Assembly: GCA_017473435.1 (NCBI GenBank)
Contig: JAFULG010000069.1
Location: 1 to 64,000, forward strand
Direction: 5' to 3'
Length of the DNA: 64,000 bases
Origin: Clostridia bacterium
Lineage (GTDB): Bacteria; Bacillota; Clostridia; Oscillospirales; Acutalibacteraceae
The notes below the pieces were generated by a model. That model saw only the letters and a program-made list of their open reading frames with translations. It searched no databases and was not told where the DNA came from. Below, piece by piece: positions 1 to 8,199 of this stretch; within the stretch, counting starts at the first letter, position 1; each line of letters begins with the position of its first letter. A program made the translations under genes and the position numbers.

Positions 1-33
1 AAGGTGTAGCCGTAGAATATCTCACGGCATAAC

Positions 34-60
34 AAAAAAAGAGCAGGCTAAAACCTGCTC
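34..60 (-). terminator. Rho-independent terminator of the tRNA-Leu transcript
   Basis: On the minus strand a 7-bp perfect stem (GAGCAGG/CCTGCTC) with a 6-nt loop is followed by seven T residues. It lies about 85 bp downstream of the tRNA-Leu 3' end and is the natural stop for that transcript. Confidence 0.8.
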
Positions 61-146
61 GATACATAAGAATTCTATATTATTTAACTATGAGTAAATG
101 TAAAAAAAGAAAAGTGAGTATTCACTTGTGTTATGAATACTCACTA

Positions 147-231
147 TGGTGCGAGAGACGGGACTTGAACCCGTACGAGCTGCCCCACACGCCCCTCAAA
201 CGTGCGCGTCTGCCGATTCCGCCACTCTCGC
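147..231 (-). tRNA. tRNA-Leu (anticodon GAG)
   Basis: The minus strand reads as a class II tRNA of 85 nt. It has an acceptor stem GCGAGAG/CTCTCGC, a D arm with GGCGGAATCGGCAGAC, an anticodon stem CACGT/GCGTG around loop TTGAGGG (anticodon GAG, decoding CUU/CUC), a long variable arm, a T arm with GGTTCAAGTCC and an encoded 3' CCA. The long variable arm and discriminator A fit leucine identity. It is expressed from the minus-strand promoter at 437-465, so its transcript passes through a dispersed repeat and a truncated copy of its own 5' end before the mature tRNA. Confidence 0.95.
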
Positions 232-270
232 ATATTAACTTGTTTTTAAAAGGGGAACGAGCGTGCGCGT

Positions 271-378
271 GACTCTTGCGGTTCCCAAAATTCATTGCTC
301 GCTTTTCGCTTCGCCAAATTTTGACCGCTGCGCCTTTTCGCGTTCCCTTTATCGTCCACAGGACGCGGTCACGCTCAA
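271..378 (+). repeat. Dispersed repeat family 1, copy A
   Basis: This stretch shares GACTCTTGCGGTTCCC (271-286), CAAAATT, ATTTTGACCGCTGCG (318-332) and ATCGTCC-CAGGACG (351-365) in the same order with copy B at 23372-23583. It shares the ATTTTGACCGCTGCG and CTTTATC-TCC-CAG-ACGCG blocks with copy C at 58291-58362 (minus strand). Reading frames through it give a recurring FDRC...SLY.PQ peptide, but frame and ends differ between copies, so it is treated as non-coding. Here it sits between a truncated and a full copy of the tRNA-Leu 5' end. Confidence 0.75.
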
Positions 379-380
379 AG

Positions 381-402
381 CTACCGATTCCGCCACTCTC
401 GC
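381..402 (-). pseudogene. Truncated tRNA-Leu 5' fragment
   Basis: The 22 nt on the minus strand repeat the first 22 nt of the tRNA-Leu at 147-231 with one mismatch. The identity continues about 11 nt into the 5' flank (positions 381-413 against 210-242, two mismatches in 33). The copy has the acceptor 5' strand and part of the D arm only, and ends where the dispersed repeat begins. It is the promoter-proximal copy, so it would be transcribed. Confidence 0.8.
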
Positions 403-436
403 ATATTTACTTGGCTGTTCTTTCGAACGCTTGCAT

Positions 437-465
437 ATAATACCACTTTGAAAGCGAATTGTCAA
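437..465 (-). promoter_or_regulatory. Promoter of the tRNA-Leu transcript
   Basis: On the minus strand, TTGACA (460-465) and TATTAT (437-442) are separated by 17 bp, with a TG one base upstream of the -10. It points toward the tRNA fragment and then the complete tRNA-Leu. Confidence 0.75.
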
Positions 466-646
466 GGCTTTTTTTGATATTTTTTTTATTTTTTTTATTT
501 TCGGATTTGTGCAGGTTTTAAGGCGTTGCTTTTTCGGCTTGGATATATTGCTTTGTATGGCGGTGATGGAAGGCACAGACCTGTTTTTTGCTGTTTTATA
601 CAATAAATAATCTATACAGACAACATATCTTATATATCTTTTTGTA

Positions 647-675
647 TGGACTTTTTTTCGTTTTTGTGGTAAAAT
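647..675 (+). promoter_or_regulatory. Promoter of the 1962-aa surface protein gene
   Basis: TGGACT (647-652), a 17-bp spacer and TAAAAT (670-675) preceded by TGg form an extended -10 promoter, 34 bp before the start codon. The block GTATGGACTTTTTT is shared with the promoter upstream of the SulP gene near 45389. Confidence 0.55.
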
Positions 676-708
676 AAAAAGCTATGAATATATAGGAGTT
701 GGTATAAT

Positions 709-3700
709 ATGGCAAAGACATTGAAAAAGATTATGTCTCTCATTCTCTCCTTACTGATGATATTCAGTTCAGTGACAGTTGCGTTAGCTGCAGAGCCTGA
801 AACTGAAAATAAAAATGTAACAGTTAACATCATCAGTTTTATGAGGGGGGCACAGAATGACCTTCGTTCAAGTGAGCTTTTAGAGGCACACGTTGAAGGT
901 TATGACGGTAATGTCCGTGAGCTTACCTATAAATGGTACACCACTCTCGGTACATACCTTTATGTTTACAATTCACACAATATGTATAACATCAATAACT
1001 CCGAAGGTGAAGTTGAGGTTTACAACAGCTCAAAGCTTTCCGCTCTCGGAAATATGGGCGACAGATCTTATAAAGATTCCTTCAGCGGAGTCGGCTATGC
1101 ATGGGCTTCGGTTTACGGCGCAAACCTGAAGGGAAGCACTTCTCTTGTGGGTACCGTTACCGTTGAAGTCTATGATAAGGACGGAAATCTGCTTTGTTCC
1201 GACAGCCACACCGGTACTTACGCTAACAAAAAAAACAGCGGCTTTGTTACCTATGACCTTGATGCAGATATGCATAATGTTGTTCTCGGCTTGTTCGAAG
1301 GCGATAAGAGAAACGTAAAAGACCTTCTCGGCGAAAGTGCCATCGTTCATATCACCTGTACTGCAAGTTCAGTTTCAGGCGGTAGTGTTGAAAGGGGCGA
1401 TGAGTACATTTCGCTTACAAAAGAAAACAACGAGTATTATATCAAAGGCATAAAAGCCGGCTCAAGCACCGATTCAAATGGCGATGCTCTTGTTAACCTG
1501 ACTATCAAAAAAGGTAACTGTAAGTTCCATAACAATGACACAGGTACGGCAAAAACAACTGTTTATGTTTTCAAAAGACCCACAACCGAAACCACAACAA
1601 CTACTCTCACTCTTACGGGAAATCTCGATTCCCGCTGTAAATACTTCATCGGCGGCGTGGAAGGTACAAAGCAGGATGACGGTACTATAATCTTCACAGG
1701 TCTTACTCCCAATACGGCTTATACTGTAGAAGTACGCGGTGAGTACATTTACAAGGACGGAGCAGATAAGGAAATACTTAAGTATGCCTATGCTTTCGTT
1801 TATGATACCACAAAGCCTGTTTACAAGGCTACGGTTTATACACACCTTGACGGTGTGCTTACCGATATTTTTGCTATTCACGGTGCGGACGTTAATCTTT
1901 ATCTTCGTGAGGATAGCGAAGACGCTGAGTTCATTCCTTTGGACAAAACAGCTGAAGGTGTTTATACAGCTGATGTTGTTAACGGCGTTTACTATCCCTG
2001 GCACATTGAAGACGGTGACCACTACCATCAGGCTAAAGAGTATAAGCTTATTGTTCAGAATGCTAACGGTGAGCTTCATCTTCACCATTACAGCGTAAAT
2101 TATAACACCAACGGCGGTGCGTTTAAGCAGGGTGAAGAGGTTTCAAGAGAAATCTTCCCCAGCGGTGCTTCAGCCGTTGCAACAAAGAATGTTCCCGTAA
2201 AGGAAGGCTATATCTTCACCGGTTGGGAGTATAACGGTAAGCTCATTGCTCCCGGTGAGCAGATCACATCAGGTATAACCTCTCCTGTTACGCTTACAGC
2301 ACAGTGGGAAAAAGCTGTTAACGTTACAATCAACGTAACAATCAACCATAAGGTAGCCGGCGGTTATGACCACAATGCAAATAAGGACGAGCTTCTTGTT
2401 GAGTTCCTTGAAATGAAGGCAGGCGACTCTGCATTCAACGAAACAGGCTACAACCTTTATTTCACTCAGCAGGGAGTTGTTGATGCCAACGGCTACAGCA
2501 AGGATTATGATTATATTCCCGAGGTCCTCAACGGTGTTGTTCTTTCAACTACCTACAGAGCGATTGCTCCCACATACACGGGTATGCTTGAAAGCTCAAG
2601 CTTCGGCGTGGCTGTAGGTAAGTCAGGCTACGATCTTACATCGGTTAACAAAACCAAGGATAAAAACGGTAACTGGACTATTGATATTCTTCTTAACTAC
2701 AATCCAAGCTCCTTTGATATCGGCTTCAGCGTAAAGATGGATGAGGATGTTCCCAAGGAGCTTTATCCTGACGCTGTAATTGTTAAAATTGCCTGCTGGG
2801 ATGTGGCTTCTAATCAGTGGCTTATCATTTCACAGCAGAGAACAACCGAGCTTGCAACAAGACCCGGTGTCCGTGTAAATATTGACAAGGAAACCGGTAT
2901 AGGCACAGGTACATATCCCGTATGGATGCACGACTCAACGGGTAATCCCTACGGCTACCGCGCAGTAATTACAGGCTTTGTTTACAAAGACTCAACTCTC
3001 ATTGTTCCTACAGAAAAGAATCTCGAAAAAAATGAGAATGAGGTTATTGTAGCCTACACCGACGGTAACTATACCGCAACAATGGGTGATGTTGCTGACG
3101 GTAAGAAATACAGTACATCACTTTACGGCGCATATTACAACAGCGAAACAAATGCACAGCAGGGTACTCTTGACGGTGTGATTACCGTTGAAAAGTACGA
3201 CGTAATCTTTGACGCAATGGGCGGTAAGATTAACGGCAATGACCGGGATATTGCCAAGGAGCAGTATTATATTCCCTCCTTCGACGGTTACCGTCCCGTA
3301 ATGGAAAATCACAATTTCCTCGGTTGGTATCTTGATAAGGAATACACAACACCTGCCTCAGAGGGTAAGCTGCTTTCAGAGGATGTCACCCTTTATGCAA
3401 AATGGGATAAGGTGCTTACGGGTACAGTTATCCTTGACGGCTATTACGATTCCGAACATCCCGTAGACGATGTTGACCGTGCAAAGTATGCTCTTGTTGA
3501 GCTTGAAGAAATCACCAACGACGGTTCTTACAACGTTGCAGGTCAGACAGTTCAGTTCAACTGGATTGATGGCAAGCATTTCAGTGAGCCTGCCGCTTAC
3601 GAGTTCAAGGGTCTTGACCCCGATAAGACCTACCGTATTGATATTTACCTTATGAACTATGAGGCTGCGTATCAGAACTCAACTACAGTTATCAACGGTA

Positions 3701-6597
3701 ACGGCGATATCCACGATGACTATAATGAAAATGACTATCAGGCGGTTTATCCTGAAAATCAGCTTGAAACCTTTGTAAATGCTTTCCTTCATTTTGAGCC
3801 TGAAGAATATATTCAGAATGTAGTGGTTGACGCTACAAAAATCGGTGAAGGCTTCAGACCCGAGAACACTCTGGTTAAGTATTACAGCCAGGAGATCGGA
3901 ACTGCAGATCCTTACGTGATCATCGTTCAGCATAAGGCTGATAATGACGGTGTACATGTTAATATGAGCGAAGAAACCGGCAAAAATGACGGTGAATACG
4001 GTGAAAAAGTCTGGAAGAAAAACTACAACGGTAATCTTTACGATTATCAGGCTGATCTTACAATGATTAACGGCGAAGCCGTAAGCGAATGGCCGGTTAT
4101 CGTAACCTACGGTGCAGCCGCACGTTGGAGTCCCGCAAATCAGGCAGCAACAAAGGATCTTGAGGTTACAATCATTCCTCAGTGGTACGCTGTTAACTAC
4201 GTTTGGAATGACGGAACAGATCGTGTTGAGGTTGATACTCGCGGTCATGTATGGAGTCATGAAAGCCTGCTCGGCAATAATATTAAGCCTGAACGTATCG
4301 GATATAACTTCCTCGGTTGGTATTCAAATCCCGAATGTACCGGTGAACCCGTGACATCAATAGCTGCCGGAGTTCATGAGGATACAACAGTATACGCAAA
4401 GTGGGAAGCAAGAACAGACTGTATTCTTACTGTAAAATATGTTGACGAGGTTACAGGCAAAGAGCTTGGCAGTAAAATATTTACAGATATGATTCACGAT
4501 ACAGTTGTTACTGCAGAAACCGAAGGCGTGAAAAAGAGCTTTGAGGGTTACAGATACGTTAAGGCAGAGCCTGAAGAAGTAGTAATTGATTTTGATAATA
4601 CAACAAACGCAATGACCCTCTATTACACAGCTGACAGCTATGATTATACTGTAAACTATATTGAAAAGGATACAGAAGCAGTTCTTGCCAAGGCTAAGAC
4701 CGGTACAGCAACCTACGCTTCAACAGTTACTGAAACCGCTCTTCCCATCAGGGGCTACAGCTTATACGATGAAAGTACAAAGAACACTGTGATCAATACA
4801 GAAAACAATGTTATCAACTTCTACTATGTAAAGAACAGCTACGGTTACACAGTTAATTTCCTTGAAAAGGACACGGATAAGGTTCTTGCCCCCTCTGTTG
4901 ACGGTACAGCCGTTTACGGTGAAGAGGTTTCGGCTAAAGCTGAGGTAATCAACGGCTACTCACTTGTAGGTGATGACAGCTGTAAGATTGTAATTGACGA
5001 AGCAAACAACATTATCAATTTCTACTACACTGTTGATTATTACGGCTATAGCGTAAACTATCTTGAAGAAGGCACAAACAAGGTTATCGCTCCCTCTGTT
5101 GAGGGTACCGCAGCTTTCGGTTCAAAATACAACGGATTTGCAAGAGTGATTGAGGGTTATTCACTTGTTGGTGCTGATGAGAAGACTATTACAATCGACA
5201 CGAAAAACAATGTTATCAACTTCTACTATACCCTTGATTCAGTCGGCGGCAAGAATGAAGAAGGCAATGACATCGGTGACGGTATTCCCGATAAGTACCA
5301 GAAGAAAGCAATTTTCAAGGTTGTAAACGGTACATGGGCTGACGGCTCTAACGGTGATATTGAGTTTATGCTTGAGCTCAGGAAGAACGGCGAGTATGCA
5401 GTTGACGGTACAGCTTCACTCATCGCTCCCGAGGGCATGAAGGCTTATGACGGCTTTGTAAACGGTAAATGGGATAAAACTCCTCCCACAACAGTTCACG
5501 GCTCAGATACAATCATCTTCACATACAGCTTTGACAGAGGTACTACACCTATTGAACCTCTTGCAGCAGCTTATTTTGTAGAGCATTACCTTGAAAATGA
5601 GGACGGCTCTTACTCAATTAAAAAAGAGGATACAGAGGTTCTTTGGGAAAAGATCGGCGCAACAGTAACTGCAGAAGCTAACGTTTACGGCGGCTACGTT
5701 TTCAATGAGCAGATTTCAACCGTAAGCGGTACTCTTATAAGACCCGTTGTTTCTGAGGATTTTGTCATTCTTAAGCTTTATTATGACATAGATACAGTCA
5801 ACGGTGACGGTAACGAAGGCGGAGACGGTGTTTCCGACAAGTATCAGAAGAAGGTTATCTTCAAGGTAGTAAACGGCACCTGGGCTGACGGTACAACAGA
5901 AGATATCGTAAGAATAGCTAACCTTATGAAGGACGGCAGATATGATGTTAACGGTACAGCTACGATTACTGTTCCTTCAGGTATGCTTGCAAATGAAGGT
6001 TTTGAAAACGGTGCATGGGACATAGAGCCCTCCGCAGTTGTACGCGGAACAAATTCCGAAACCTTTACATATACCTTTAAGGCTCAGGCTGCTCCCGAGG
6101 AGCCTGATGTTCCCGACAACCCCGACAACCCTGACAATCCTGACAACCCCGATAATCCCGATAATCCCGAAGATCCCGACACACCGGATGCTCCCGGCGG
6201 TGAAGGTGGTGGCTCACTTGACGGTGGTGCACATCATATCCTCTTCGGTAAGACAGATGGTATTGGCTGGTACAGCGTATCAAAGGATGGCGGACAGACC
6301 TGGGAAACTGTGTTCGGTAATTCAACCTATGAGGTTGAGCACGGCACAGAGATTATCGTCAAGGTCTGTGACCTTATGGGTGACACCTTTACATTCTATG
6401 TAAACGGTGAAAAGTATTATCCTGACGAAAACGGACAGCTGGTTATAACTGTTAACGGTTATATGCTCATCGGTGCTATAAGCGTTGTACCCGAAATTGA
6501 TTTTGAGGTACCCGATGTTGAGGAGTCCCTCAACTGGTTCCAGAAGATTATCAAGGCAATCAAGGATTTCTTTGCAAAGCTTTTCGGTAAGAAATAA
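709..6597 (+). CDS. Large secreted InlB/MucBP-type repeat protein
   Basis: The 1962-aa product starts with a signal peptide (residues 1-28, ending VALAA). The N-terminal third has no family I recognise. Three Listeria-Bacteroides (Flg_new/InlB B-repeat) modules lie near residues 461-535, 828-901 and 1161-1235, each with an NGG-like start, a GW core and a final YAKW or AQW. Four MucBP-like modules of about 66 aa follow (about 1239-1510; YTVNYxEKDT...NxINFYY). Two copies of a GDGIPDKYQKK-led module (about 1518-1609 and 1700-1793) resemble Ca-binding DxDGDG motifs. A PDN repeat linker then leads to a final domain and a cationic amphipathic tail (KAIKDFFAKLFGKK). There is no LPXTG signal, so anchoring is unclear. 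The start is supported by AGGAG 12 bases upstream. A role as adhesin or surface-layer component is inferred. Confidence 0.85.
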   Translation: MAKTLKKIMSLILSLLMIFSSVTVALAAEPETENKNVTVNIISFMRGAQNDLRSSELLEAHVEGYDGNVRELTYKWYTTLGTYLYVYNSHNMYNINNSEGEVEVYNSSKLSALGNMGDRSYKDSFSGVGYAWASVYGANLKGSTSLVGTVTVEVYDKDGNLLCSDSHTGTYANKKNSGFVTYDLDADMHNVVLGLFEGDKRNVKDLLGESAIVHITCTASSVSGGSVERGDEYISLTKENNEYYIKGIKAGSSTDSNGDALVNLTIKKGNCKFHNNDTGTAKTTVYVFKRPTTETTTTTLTLTGNLDSRCKYFIGGVEGTKQDDGTIIFTGLTPNTAYTVEVRGEYIYKDGADKEILKYAYAFVYDTTKPVYKATVYTHLDGVLTDIFAIHGADVNLYLREDSEDAEFIPLDKTAEGVYTADVVNGVYYPWHIEDGDHYHQAKEYKLIVQNANGELHLHHYSVNYNTNGGAFKQGEEVSREIFPSGASAVATKNVPVKEGYIFTGWEYNGKLIAPGEQITSGITSPVTLTAQWEKAVNVTINVTINHKVAGGYDHNANKDELLVEFLEMKAGDSAFNETGYNLYFTQQGVVDANGYSKDYDYIPEVLNGVVLSTTYRAIAPTYTGMLESSSFGVAVGKSGYDLTSVNKTKDKNGNWTIDILLNYNPSSFDIGFSVKMDEDVPKELYPDAVIVKIACWDVASNQWLIISQQRTTELATRPGVRVNIDKETGIGTGTYPVWMHDSTGNPYGYRAVITGFVYKDSTLIVPTEKNLEKNENEVIVAYTDGNYTATMGDVADGKKYSTSLYGAYYNSETNAQQGTLDGVITVEKYDVIFDAMGGKINGNDRDIAKEQYYIPSFDGYRPVMENHNFLGWYLDKEYTTPASEGKLLSEDVTLYAKWDKVLTGTVILDGYYDSEHPVDDVDRAKYALVELEEITNDGSYNVAGQTVQFNWIDGKHFSEPAAYEFKGLDPDKTYRIDIYLMNYEAAYQNSTTVINGNGDIHDDYNENDYQAVYPENQLETFVNAFLHFEPEEYIQNVVVDATKIGEGFRPENTLVKYYSQEIGTADPYVIIVQHKADNDGVHVNMSEETGKNDGEYGEKVWKKNYNGNLYDYQADLTMINGEAVSEWPVIVTYGAAARWSPANQAATKDLEVTIIPQWYAVNYVWNDGTDRVEVDTRGHVWSHESLLGNNIKPERIGYNFLGWYSNPECTGEPVTSIAAGVHEDTTVYAKWEARTDCILTVKYVDEVTGKELGSKIFTDMIHDTVVTAETEGVKKSFEGYRYVKAEPEEVVIDFDNTTNAMTLYYTADSYDYTVNYIEKDTEAVLAKAKTGTATYASTVTETALPIRGYSLYDESTKNTVINTENNVINFYYVKNSYGYTVNFLEKDTDKVLAPSVDGTAVYGEEVSAKAEVINGYSLVGDDSCKIVIDEANNIINFYYTVDYYGYSVNYLEEGTNKVIAPSVEGTAAFGSKYNGFARVIEGYSLVGADEKTITIDTKNNVINFYYTLDSVGGKNEEGNDIGDGIPDKYQKKAIFKVVNGTWADGSNGDIEFMLELRKNGEYAVDGTASLIAPEGMKAYDGFVNGKWDKTPPTTVHGSDTIIFTYSFDRGTTPIEPLAAAYFVEHYLENEDGSYSIKKEDTEVLWEKIGATVTAEANVYGGYVFNEQISTVSGTLIRPVVSEDFVILKLYYDIDTVNGDGNEGGDGVSDKYQKKVIFKVVNGTWADGTTEDIVRIANLMKDGRYDVNGTATITVPSGMLANEGFENGAWDIEPSAVVRGTNSETFTYTFKAQAAPEEPDVPDNPDNPDNPDNPDNPDNPEDPDTPDAPGGEGGGSLDGGAHHILFGKTDGIGWYSVSKDGGQTWETVFGNSTYEVEHGTEIIVKVCDLMGDTFTFYVNGEKYYPDENGQLVITVNGYMLIGAISVVPEIDFEVPDVEESLNWFQKIIKAIKDFFAKLFGKK
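6112..6174 (+). repeat. 9-bp tandem repeat encoding a Pro-Asp-Asn linker
   Basis: A run of near-identical 9-bp units (CCCGACAAC-like) encodes about seven Pro-Asp-Asn steps. This forms a flexible proline-rich linker between the repeat stalk and the C-terminal domain of the surface protein. Such runs can change length by slippage. Confidence 0.8.
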
Positions 6598-6608
6598 TTA
6601 AAATTTAT

Positions 6609-6639
6609 GGGCTGTTGCTTAATGCAACAGCCCGTTTTA
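6609..6639 (+). terminator. Terminator of the surface protein gene
   Basis: A 10-bp perfect stem (GGGCTGTTGC/GCAACAGCCC) with a 5-nt loop and a short T tract lies 12 bp after the stop codon. Confidence 0.85.
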
Positions 6640-6645
6640 TAAGAT

Positions 6646-6682
6646 AAAAAAAGAGGTAATCCGTACTTAAACGAATTACCTC
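6646..6682 (-). terminator. Terminator of the 10.3-6.7 kb minus-strand unit
   Basis: On the minus strand, GAGGTAATTCG pairs with CGGATTACCTC (one mismatch), followed by seven T residues. It lies just downstream of the GH-D hydrolase stop codon and faces the plus-strand terminator. Confidence 0.85.
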
Positions 6683-6693
6683 CTTTGGTTTAT

Positions 6694-8199
6694 TTACCAG
6701 TTATATGTCTTTTTTTCTCCGTCAATCTCCCATTCAGCAGGTACTCTTGTGTCATAAATGTCCACGGGAGCGAACTTGTGGGGCTCGTTGAAGGTTTTGT
6801 ATGCCTTAGCTATATCTCTTCTCATTTCGTCCGTTATTGTATTGTTGCAGGAGATGAAAAGGGGAGTGTTACTGTGGGCAAGGAGGTCAAGCCATTGCTT
6901 GTTCTTTTCCCAGGGAATACAGTCCTTTACAATGCCCACGCAGTCAGCGTCACACATATAAAATGCCTCGTTCTGAGCAAGACGGAAGGCAAGGGTGTTA
7001 ACGCCCATATCTCTTGTTCTGTTCCATTCTCTGCCGCTTGTATCGTCACCTGTACGGTAAAGGTGAACAAGACCTGCTGAAAGGTGAGAAATAGTGTTAC
7101 AGCCTATAATAAGCATATCACCTGCTGTTTCTTTGATAAGGCGGTAAAAGTCAAGGGCAATTTCTGCGTTGGTTTTTGTATTATCGTAAAAGTGCCAATC
7201 TGCCTCTGCTGTAACGGTTTCACCCATATCGGCTCCGTATTTTCCGAAAAGATCAAAGGTAGAAAAGTCGTGCTTCATCAGCTCAAAGCCCCAACCCTTT
7301 ATTCTTTCAATGTCAGCTCTGATATAAGCCTGAACATCGGGACGGGTGGGATCAAGGTACTGTCTTCTTTTTCTTTTTCCGTTGGGGGTTCTCATTTCCT
7401 TTTTCAGCGCCCAATCCCTGTTGCACAGCAGTCTAACCCAGATGCCCGGCCTTGCACCGAGACTTTTGATTTCGTCAGCAAGCTTTTTCATATCCTTGAA
7501 TTTTCTGTTGGGAAACCAGGGACCTGCACAGCGGTGCTTCTGCCAGCAGTCGTCGATAACCTCAAAGGGCTTGTTGTCAATACCCTTGGCAAGCTCAACC
7601 TGAAGAATCGTGTCGGATACAATCTGCTTGTAGCTGCTTTTGCCGTAAGCGTAGTACCAGTTGTTACCGCCGTAAACTCTGTATCCGGGAAGAACAGGAT
7701 TGTCACAAAGAAGTCTGCAGTAATCCTTCAGGCAGGAATAGATGTCGCCGCTGTCGTATTCAGCCTTGACAAATGTTGCAAGGTGAAGCCTTCTTCCGTT
7801 GAGATGTACGCCCTTTCCTCCGTTTCTGCAGTCAAGGGTGGCACGCAGTCCGTCACCGTCAAAACGGAAGCTTACAAAGGCATTTGGCGCTGTTTTAACG
7901 CCGAAGCACATAGATTTAACCTTGTTTGTAGCAATGAAATACCAGGGCATATAACGGTCGTTTCTTTCTACAGGTAAAAATTCAAGGTTGCCGTAGGTTC
8001 TTTCCCATGCATCACCGAGAACGAGGAATCCGTCAGCGCTTTTCGTGTTCCATTTAAGCCTGATGTATTTCGGCTTGTCTGCGGAAGCTGTCAGGTATAA
8101 ATCAAGGTGGTCACTGTTAAGCTCTGTTTCGAGTACCGAATCGGTAAGTGCCTCGTCGCATATGATTTCGTAGGAGAAATCCTTAAGGCTGAAAATCAT
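6694..8199 (-). CDS. Clan GH-D glycoside hydrolase (GH36/alpha-galactosidase-like)
   Basis: The 501-aa protein has an N-terminal beta-sandwich-like region (about 1-165) and a (beta/alpha)8 barrel. Barrel signatures are VIDDCWQ (215-221), GIWVRLL (252-258), LMKHD (307-311), whose Asp311 matches the clan nucleophile position, and RTGDDTSG (382-389), whose Asp385 or Asp386 could be acid/base. There is no signal peptide, so it is probably cytoplasmic. It is distant from classical alpha-galactosidases, unlike the 700-aa GH36 at 16911, so the substrate is unknown. The start codon shares one base with the stop of the upstream gene (TAATG), which implies translational coupling. Confidence 0.75.
   Translation of the reverse strand: MIFSLKDFSYEIICDEALTDSVLETELNSDHLDLYLTASADKPKYIRLKWNTKSADGFLVLGDAWERTYGNLEFLPVERNDRYMPWYFIATNKVKSMCFGVKTAPNAFVSFRFDGDGLRATLDCRNGGKGVHLNGRRLHLATFVKAEYDSGDIYSCLKDYCRLLCDNPVLPGYRVYGGNNWYYAYGKSSYKQIVSDTILQVELAKGIDNKPFEVIDDCWQKHRCAGPWFPNRKFKDMKKLADEIKSLGARPGIWVRLLCNRDWALKKEMRTPNGKRKRRQYLDPTRPDVQAYIRADIERIKGWGFELMKHDFSTFDLFGKYGADMGETVTAEADWHFYDNTKTNAEIALDFYRLIKETAGDMLIIGCNTISHLSAGLVHLYRTGDDTSGREWNRTRDMGVNTLAFRLAQNEAFYMCDADCVGIVKDCIPWEKNKQWLDLLAHSNTPLFISCNNTITDEMRRDIAKAYKTFNEPHKFAPVDIYDTRVPAEWEIDGEKKTYNW

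Noticed and set aside
90..272. 60-codon plus-strand ORF across the tRNA-Leu
   Set aside because: It is the antisense reading of the tRNA, with no ribosome site. Such ORFs are a common artefact.
263..451. ORFs with an FDRC...SLY.PQ peptide (also 23414-23596 and 58192-58404 minus)
   Set aside because: The peptide recurs only because the DNA repeat recurs. Starts, ends and flanks differ and no ribosome site is present.
7084..7977. 297-codon plus-strand ORF antisense to the GH-D hydrolase
   Set aside because: The opposite strand encodes clear catalytic motifs, and this frame has no family match or ribosome site.
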